Origin: Ovis canadensis
Taxonomy: Eukaryota > Chordata > Mammalia > Artiodactyla > Bovidae
DNA: 64,000 nucleotides
NCBI RefSeq assembly: GCF_042477335.2
Contig: NC_091249.1
Location: forward strand, 51,444,001-51,508,000
Direction: 5' to 3'
Positions within the stretch are counted from its first letter, which is position 1. Each line of letters opens with the position of its first letter. The notes beneath the pieces are model-generated. The model was not told the DNA's origin, ran no database searches, and was given only the letters and a program-made list of their open reading frames with translations. Of the stretch, positions 57,633-64,000 are shown one piece after another. The translations under genes were made by a program, and so were the position numbers.

Positions 57633-58145
57633 GCTATGACCAACCCACACAGCATATTAAAAGCAGAGACATTACTTTGCCAACAAAGGTCCGTCTAGTC
57701 AAGGCTATGGTTTTTCCAGCAGTCATGTACGGAGTGAGAGTTGGATACAAAGAAAGCTGAGTGCCGAAGAACTGATGCTTTTGAACTGTGGTGTTGGAGA
57801 AGGCTCTTGAGAGTCCCTTGGACTGCAAGGAGATCCAACCAGTCAACTCTAAAGGAAATCAATCCTGAATATTCACTGGAAGGACTCATGCTGAAGCTGA
57901 AACTCCAATACTTTGGCCACCTGATGTGAAGAACTGACTCATTTGAAAAGACCCTGATGCTGGGAAAGATTAAAGGCGAGAGAAGGGGATGACAGAGGAT
58001 GAGATGGTTGGATGGCATCACCAACTCTATGGCCATGAGTTTGAGCAAGCTCTGGGAGTTGGTGATGGACAAGGAAGCCTGGCATGCTGTAATCCGTGGG
58101 GGTAGCAAAGAGTCAGACATGACTGAGCGACTGAACTGAACTGAG
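57633..58145 (+). repeat. BovB LINE 3' end, sense
   Basis: It runs from CACAGCATATTAAAAGCAGA through the C-terminal ORF remnant (ALRVPW-like, GHLM) to the terminal GAGCGACTGAACTGAACTGA. It is 5'-truncated to about 510 bp, with frameshifts. Confidence 0.9.
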
Positions 58146-58344
58146 CCCAACACTCCCAGAAAATAAAGCATAATTTAGGGAAAACAAAGGTATCTCCCAG
58201 GACCTGAGGGCAAAATCCAGACCTCTTTTGGGACAGTTAAATTCTTTAAGACACAGGAAAACCTTTGCCTGTGGCCAAGGCTCTGACAGCAAAATGATCA
58301 TATTACCGAAAAGTTGGGGACCAGTGTTGAGGTTCTTGTTGTTG

Positions 58345-59310
58345 TTTAGTCACTAAGTCATGTCCAGTGATTTGCGACCCCATGGACTGCAGCATGCCAG
58401 GCTTCCCTGTCCTCCACTATCTCCCAGAGTCTGCTCAAATTTGTGTTCCCTGAGTTGGCCATGCTATCTAACCATCTCATCATCTGACGCCCTCTTCTCC
58501 TTTTGCCCTCAATCTTTCCCAGCATCAGGGTCTTTTCCATTAAGTCTGTTCTTTGCATCAGGTGGCCAAAGTATTGAGCTTCACTTTCAGCATCAGTCCT
58601 TCCAACAAATATTCAGGGTTGATTTCCCTGATGATTGACTGGTTTGGTCTCCTTGCTGTCCAAGGGACTCTTAAGAGTTTTCTTCAGCACCACAATTCGA
58701 AAGCATCAATTCTTTGGTGCTCAGCCTTCTTTATAGTCCAACTCTTACATCCATACATGACTACTGGAAAAACCAGAGCTTTGATTAGATGGACCTTTGT
58801 TGGCAAAGTGATGTCTTTGCTTCTTAATATGCCATCTAGGTTTATCATAGCTTTCCTTCCAAGGAAGCAAGCACGGTTTAATTTCACAGCTGCAGTCACC
58901 ATCTGCAGTAATTTTGGATCCCAACAAAATAAAATCTGTCACTGCTTCCATTCCCTGCCCCTTCTATTTGCCATGAAGCAATGGGATCTGATGCCATGAT
59001 CTTAGTTTTCTGAATGTTGAGTTTAAAAAAGTTTTTTCACCCACTTCTGTCACCCTCATCAAGAGGTTCTTTAGTTCCCCTTCATTTTCTGCCATTAGAG
59101 TGGTGTCATCTGCATATCTGAGGTTGTTGATACTTCTCCCAGCAATCTTGATTCCAGCTTGTGATTCATCTAGCCTGGCATTTTGCATGATGTACTCTGC
59201 ATAGTAGGGTGACAATATACAGCCTTGTTGTACTCCTTTCCCAATTTTGAACCAGTTAGTTGTTCCATGTCTGGTTCTAACTGTTGCTTCTTGAGCTGAA
59301 TACAGGGTCA
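58345..59310 (-). repeat. BovB LINE, 3' part with reverse-transcriptase end
   Basis: A minus-strand element about 960 bp long. Translation near 59,095-59,310 gives GKGVQQGCILSPYYAEYIMQ and LRYADDTTLMAENEGELKNL, the end of the RTE reverse transcriptase with YADD kept. Downstream frames are broken. It is inverted relative to the neighbour at 57,633-58,145. Confidence 0.9.
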
Positions 59311-59897
59311 AGTGTCCCTGTCAGAGTAGGGATAAACAAACAACTCATCTGTCCTACAAGCATTTTCATGTTTTTTGTACTAATTCAATTGTCATTGTCC
59401 CCTTTGTATCTTATGATAAAGTGGTACAGAACTATTTACCTTAGAAATTAGCTAATAATTAGGTAAATCCAGTTCTTCCTGAGACCAGTCATTTTCCACT
59501 TATTTGACTTCCTCAAGGGGCTTTAACTGAATTTCCCCAATACATGCGACTATGAATATAAGTATTATAACAATGCCAGGGTTGCACACTATCGCAGTGT
59601 GGCAGCAGACATATCCTGGAAAACCTCTGGTTTGTGACCAGAGTCCCACTCAGCCAGTAAGAATTAGTTCAGTGATGGAAATGTCTCCCAGAGTGATGGA
59701 TGTCATTCAGGTTTGCGACTTCCTTTCAATTGTTTCAGGCTGTAAAAGCAGGAGTGGTCTCAGCAACATGTCATCATCCTTTCAGGCATCTGGTGTAACT
59801 GAACTAAGAGGCAATAACATCTTACTCTGAGCCTCTCTCGAGGTACCAATGTAAACTGCATAAATCATTAAACTTTATGTTCAGCTACCATTCTGCA
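59311..59897. other. Intergenic sequence, unclassified
   Basis: About 590 bp, possibly more of the LTR-like remnant seen on the other side of the BovB copies. No gene is supported. Confidence 0.4.
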
Positions 59898-60072
59898 CGG
59901 GCTTCCCTGGTGGCTCAGATGGTAAAGAACCTGCCTGCAATACCTGGGTCAGGAAGATCCCCTGGAGAAGGGAATGGTTCCCCACTCCAGTATTCTTGCC
60001 TGGAGACTTCTATGGCCAGAGGAGCCTGGTGGACCCATGGGGTCACAAAGAATCAGACACTCCTGAGAGACC

Positions 60073-60073
<1 letters not shown>
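59898..60073 (+). repeat. Bov-tA SINE
   Basis: GGCTTCCCTGGTGGCTCAGA to CAGACACTCCTGAGAGACC, with a deletion in the head. It is followed at once by a (CA)n tract. Confidence 0.87.

Positions 60074-60106
<33 letters not shown>
60074..60106 (+). repeat. (CA)n microsatellite at SINE tail
   Basis: About 15-16 CA units directly after the Bov-tA, the usual position for its simple-repeat tail. Confidence 0.92.
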
Positions 60107-60720
60107 ATTCCTCTTCCTCCTCTCCATTCAAACCCTAATGTTCCCACTTGGGGAGAGGGCTGTTAGCGGTGGCCACTGGGCTGGTCCAGACTGCCAGCAG
60201 CAATACAAATCTAGTCTAGCACCTACCCTCCCCAAGGCCACTCTCACTCCTGTGGGTAGGGTTGAAAGGGGGCAGAACTGGTGGGCTATCCCAACCACTA
60301 AGCAATACAGTGGTATTCACCCTCAGCCCCAATTTTGCCAAGTTGGGTGAAGGCACAAGGCACCCCATCAGGCCCTTAAGAATCCGACATAAAAATTTAA
60401 AGGCATAGTTACAGTTTCTTAGGGGTCATCCCTGCGTTCAGCACCTGCAGTTGCAGCCCTGGTTCTGGACCACTGCATCAGGTAGGACAAAAGAGGTGGA
60501 AGTGATGCGAGGGAAAAAGAAAAATAATTATACCACCATCTTTCCCACCTCCTCTTTCCCAAATACCATCCCCGCAAAAGCAGAGGATTCTAACTACGGG
60601 GGACTATCCCTTGCCCCACCCACTTGTGTGTAAGTGCACACTCATAATGGTGTGTAAACCAGCCGTTTATGCCTTTATTTCCCCATGTTTTAGACCTCCA
60701 AATCAGTTCCACATTGCTAG
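60107..60720. other. Intergenic unique sequence
   Basis: About 600 bp with no recognised repeat, gene or RNA. Confidence 0.45.
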
Positions 60721-61172
60721 TGACTGGTGAAATGGAAGTCAAAACTACAATGAGGTGTCACTTCACACCAGTCAAATGGCCATCCCCAAAAGTCTATAAA
60801 TAATAAATGCTGGAGAAAAGGGAACCTTCTTACACTACTGGTGGGAATGTAAATTGGTGTAGCCACTATGGAAAACAGTGTGGAAGTTCCTTAAAAACTA
60901 AAAATAGAGTTGCCACATGATCCAGAAAGCCCATTTCTGCATATATACCCACAGCACTATTTACAATAGCCAAGATATGGAAGCAACCTAAGTGCTCATT
61001 GACAGATGAATGGACAAAGAAGATATATGATGGTCATAAAAAGAATGAAATCACATCATTTAACAGCAACATGGATAGACTTGAGATTATCATACTAAGT
61101 GAAGTAAGTCAGAGAAAGACAAATAGCATATGGTATCACTTATATGTGGAATCTTAACAAATGATATAAATG

Positions 61173-61883
61173 GGACTTCCCTGGTAGTACAGCGAGTGGG
61201 AATCTGCCTGCCAGTGCAGGGGACACAGATTCGATCCCTGGTCTGGGAGGATCCACATGCCACTGAGCAACTAAACCCTGGCCCACGACTGCTGAGCCTG
61301 GGCGCTCTAGGGCCCTGGCCCACGACTGCTGAGCCTGGGCGCTCTAGGGCCCTGGCCCACGACTGCTGAGCCTGGGCGCTCTAGGGCCCTGGCCCACGAC
61401 TGCTGAGCCTGGGTGCTCTAGGGCCCTGGCCCACGACTGCTGAGCCTGGGTACTCTAGGGCCCTGGACCAGGACTGCTGAGCCTGTGCGCTCTAGGGCCC
61501 TGGCCCACGACTGCTGAGCCTGGGTGCTCTAGGGCCCTGGACCAGGACTGCTGAGCCTGTGCGCTCTAGGGCCCTGGCCCACAACTGCTGAGCCTGGGCG
61601 CTCTAGGGCCCTGGACCAGGACTGCTGAGCCTGGGCGCTCTAGGGCCCTGGACCAGGACTGCTGAGCCTGTGCACTCTAGGGCCCTGGCCCATGACTGCT
61701 GAGCCTGTGTGCCGCAACAGCTGAAGCCCACTTGCCTAGAGCCTGTGCTCCACAACAAGAGAAGCCACCACAATGAGCCTGCGCATCACAACAGAGCAGA
61801 CCCCACCCGCTGCCGCAACTAGAGAAAGCTCACACGCAGCAACGAAGACCCATAATAAGTAAATAAAATCATTTTTAAAAATT
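61173..61883 (+). repeat. CHR-1-type SINE carrying an internal minisatellite, with target-site duplication
   Basis: It starts GGACTTCCCTGGTAGTACAG and ends with the A-rich TAAATAAAATCATTTTTAAA. The tandem array 61,278-61,684 replaces the central part. ATATAAATG at 61,164-61,172 and ATACAAATG at 61,884-61,892 are the duplicated target with one change. Confidence 0.88.
61278..61715 (+). repeat. 37 bp minisatellite, 11 full units plus a partial
   Basis: Units start at 61,278 and repeat every 37 bases to 61,684, then a twelfth partial unit runs back into the SINE. Each reads CTGGCCCACGACTGCTGAGC then CTGGGCGCTCTAGGGCC. Variants swap CCCACGAC for ACCAGGAC (units 6, 8, 10, 11). Confidence 0.95.
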
Positions 61884-62020
61884 ATACAAATGAGCCTATT
61901 TACAAAATAGAAACAGACTCACAGACATAGAAAATAAACTTTACAGTTATCAAAGGAGAAAAGGGGGTGGTATAGGATTCAACAAGGAGTTTGGAATTAA
62001 CAGATACACACCATGTTATA

Positions 62021-62139
62021 TTGGAGAAGAAAACGGCAACCCACTCCAGTATTCTTGCTTGGAGAATCTCATGGACAGAGGAGCCTAACAGGCTACAGTC
62101 TATGGGGTCACAAGAGCTGGACATGACTGAGCGAATAAG
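62021..62139 (+). repeat. BOV-A monomer with 14 bp perfect target-site duplication
   Basis: 119 bp from TTGGAGAAGAAAACGGCAAC to GACTGAGCGAATAAG, with no tRNA head. CACACCATGTTATA stands at 62,007-62,020 and at 62,140-62,153, so this is a clean retroposition into the L1. Confidence 0.93.
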
Positions 62140-62538
62140 CACACCATGTTATACAAAACAGACAAGCAACAAGGTCTTACTGTATCACACAGGGAACTGG
62201 AGTCAATATTTTGTAATAACTTCTAATGGAAAATAATCTAAAAAATAATATATATATGATATATAATTATATCAGTTCAGTTCAGTCGCTTAGTCGTGTC
62301 TATTTGTGACTCCATGAATCGCAGCACACCAGGCCTCCCTGTCCACCACCAACTCCCAGAATTCACTCAAACTCACGTCCATCAAGTCGGTGATGCCATC
62401 CAGCCATCTCATCCTCTGTCGTCCCCTTCTCCTCCTGCCCACAATCCCTCTCAGCATCAGGGTCTTTTCCAGTGAGTCAACTCTTCACGTGAGGTGGCCA
62501 AAGTATTGGAGTTTCAGCTTTAGCATCAGTCCTTACAA

Positions 62539-62737
62539 CTTCCCTGGTAGCTCAGAGGTTAAAGCGTCTGCCTGCAATGCGGGAGACCAGGGTTTGATCC
62601 CTGGGTTGGGAAGATCCCCTGGAGAAGGAACTGGCAACCCACTCCAGTACTCTTGCCTGGAAAATCCCATGGGCAGAGGAGCCTGGTAGGCTACAGTCCA
62701 TGGGGAAAGAATCGGACACAACTGAACGACTTCACTC
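62539..62737 (+). repeat. Bov-tA SINE inside BovB
   Basis: A complete plus-strand copy (CTTCCCTGGTAGCTCAGAGG to CTGAACGACTTCACT). BovB wording resumes right after it (AATGAACACCCAGGAC). Only ACAA is clearly duplicated (62,535-62,538; 62,738-62,741). Confidence 0.9.
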
Positions 62738-63191
62738 ACAATGAACACCCAGGACAAAAGATGGACTGGTTGGATCTCCTTGCAGTCCAAGGGACTTTCA
62801 AGAGTCTTCTCCAACACCACAGTTCAAAAGCATCAATTCTTTGGCACTCATTTTTCTTCACAGTCCAACTCTCACATCCATACATGACCAGTGGAAAAAC
62901 CATAGCCTTGACTAGACGGACCTTTGTTGGCAAAGTAATGTCTCTGCTTTTTAATATGCTATCTAGGTTGGTCATAACTTTGCCTTCCAAGGAGTAAGCG
63001 TCTTTTAATTTCATGGCTGCAATCACTATCTGCAGTGATTTTGGAGCTCCCCCCCCAAATAAAGCCTGGCACTGTTTCCCCATCTATTTTCCATGAACTG
63101 ATGGGACCAGATGCTATGATCTTAGTTTCCTGAATGCTGAGCTTTAAGCCAACTTTTTCACTCTCCTCTTTCACTTTCATCAAGAGGCTTT

Positions 63192-63980
63192 TTAGTTCCT
63201 CTTCACTTTCTGCCATAAGGGTGGTGTCATTTGCATATCTGAGGTTATTGATATTTCTCCCGGCAATGTTTCTTCCAGTCCAGCGTTTCTCATGATGTAC
63301 TCTGCATAGAAGTTAAATAAGCAGGGTGACAATATACAGCCTTGACATACTCCTTTTCCTATTTGGAACCAGTCTGTTGTTCCATGTCCAGTTCTAACTG
63401 TTGCTTCATGACCTGCATATAGGTTTCTCAAGAGGTGGGTCAGATGGTCTGGTATTCCCACCTCTTGAAGAATTTTCCACAGTTTATTGTGATCCACACA
63501 GTCAAAGGCTTTGGCATAGTCAATAAAACAGAAATAAATGTTTTTCTGGAACTCTCTTGCTTTTTCCATGATCCAGCGGATCTTGGCAATTTGATCTCTG
63601 GTTCCTCTGCGTTTTCTAAAACCAGGTTGAACATCTGGAAGTTCACGGTTCACGTATTGCTGAAGCCTGGCTTGGAGAATTTTGAGCATTACTTTATTAG
63701 CATGTGTGATGACGGCAATTGTGCGGTAGTCTGAGCATCCTTTGGCATTGCCTTTCTTAGGGATTAGAATGAAAACTGACCTTTTCCAGTCCTGTGGCCA
63801 CTGCTGAGTTTTCCAAATTTGCTGGCATATTGAGTGCAGCACTTTCACAGCATCATCTTTCAGGATCTGAAATAACTCAACTGGAATTCCATCACCTCCA
63901 CTAGCTTTGTTTGTAGTGATGCTTTCTAAGGCCCACTTGACTTCACATTCCAGGATGTCTGGCTCTAGGTGAGTGATCAC
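63192..63980 (-). pseudogene. BovB reverse-transcriptase ORF fragment, inactivated
   Basis: A 262-codon open stretch translates to RTE-type reverse transcriptase: KASGGDGIPVELFQ, IPKKGNAKGCSDYRTIAVI, GFRKRRGTRDQI, FIDYAKAFDCVDH (the first catalytic Asp) and KGVCQGCILSPCLFNFYAEY. Near 63,290 the frame shifts. In the other frame LRYANDTTLMAE shows the second catalytic box as YAND instead of YADD. Another indel sits at a C8 run near 63,050. The N-terminal endonuclease would lie beyond 64,000. It is a dead copy, and the only long protein-like ORF in the right third of the window. Confidence 0.9.
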
Positions 63981-64000
63981 AGCATCGTGATTATCTTGGT

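Larger units (their letters stand above)
60727..62270 (+). repeat. L1 3' part, host of two later insertions
   Basis: Segments 60,727-61,163, 61,893-62,006 and 62,154-62,270 read as one continuous L1 3' region: TGGTGGGAATGTAAATTGGT; TAGCATATGGTATCACTTAT; AACAGACTCACAGACATAGA; CACAGGGAACTGGAGTCAAT. The gaps are the CHR SINE and the BOV-A unit, each with a target-site duplication. Confidence 0.88.
62272..64000 (-). mobile_element. BovB LINE, 3' two-thirds, split by Bov-tA and cut by the window end
   Basis: The minus-strand element's 3' end (CAGTTCAGTTCAGTCGC on the plus strand) is at about 62,272, and it continues off the right edge. A Bov-tA occupies 62,539-62,737. Reverse-transcriptase coding remains at 63,192-63,980, and the C-terminal ORF remnant at 62,736-63,216 is in other frames. 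Confidence 0.93.

Noticed and set aside
61278-61684. Regular 37 bp spacing that could suggest a CRISPR array
   Set aside because: The units are contiguous with no unique spacers, lie inside a SINE in a mammalian genome, and have no cas-like genes.
63192-63980. A functional reverse-transcriptase gene
   Set aside because: It has a frameshift, a mutated YADD box, a C-run indel and a SINE insertion downstream; it is a dead BovB copy.

Overview
This is mammalian nuclear DNA from a ruminant, probably a bovid. The diagnosis comes from many ruminant-lineage retroposons (BovB LINEs, Bov-tA and BOV-A2 SINEs, tRNA-derived CHR-type SINEs) between ordinary GT-AG spliced genes. Four protein-coding genes can be read exon by exon. 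Their order, NSD1 (+), RAB24 (-), PRELID1 (+), MXD3 (-), matches the conserved mammalian block on human 5q35. Species cannot be fixed from the sequence alone.

Layout: positions 1-37,270 hold the 3' half of NSD1: ten coding exons for the last about 1,040 residues (PHD fingers, PWWP, AWS, SET, post-SET, C-terminal PHD/C5HCH, proline-rich tail), then a long 3' UTR. Its introns carry most of the SINE and LINE copies. RAB24 (38,490-40,312, eight coding exons, 203 aa) lies tail-to-tail with NSD1. It is head-to-head with PRELID1 (41,013-44,002, five exons, 219 aa) across a 700 bp CpG-rich interval that looks like a shared promoter. PRELID1 is tail-to-tail with MXD3 (45,022-48,890, six exons, 206 aa), whose CpG-rich upstream region runs to about 49,550. 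From 49.6 to 64 kb I see no gene. This stretch is intergenic, made of BOV-A2, Bov-tA, old L1, L2 and LTR-like remnants, and a nested stack of elements ending in a BovB reverse-transcriptase fragment cut by the window edge.

The genes are unrelated in function: a histone H3K36 methyltransferase, an atypical autophagy-linked Rab, a mitochondrial lipid-transfer protein and a MYC-network repressor. They share a compact GC-rich neighbourhood and at least one bidirectional promoter, not a pathway.

I found no previously undescribed gene system. The most unusual structures are a 37 bp minisatellite grown inside a SINE, a roughly 82% identical inverted repeat just before the last NSD1 exon, an exactly in-frame 30 nt exon carrying the MXD3 basic region, and an E2F-like/CHR-like motif pair upstream of MXD3. 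All repeat boundaries are approximate, and family names come from recognising consensus-like wording, not from a database search.
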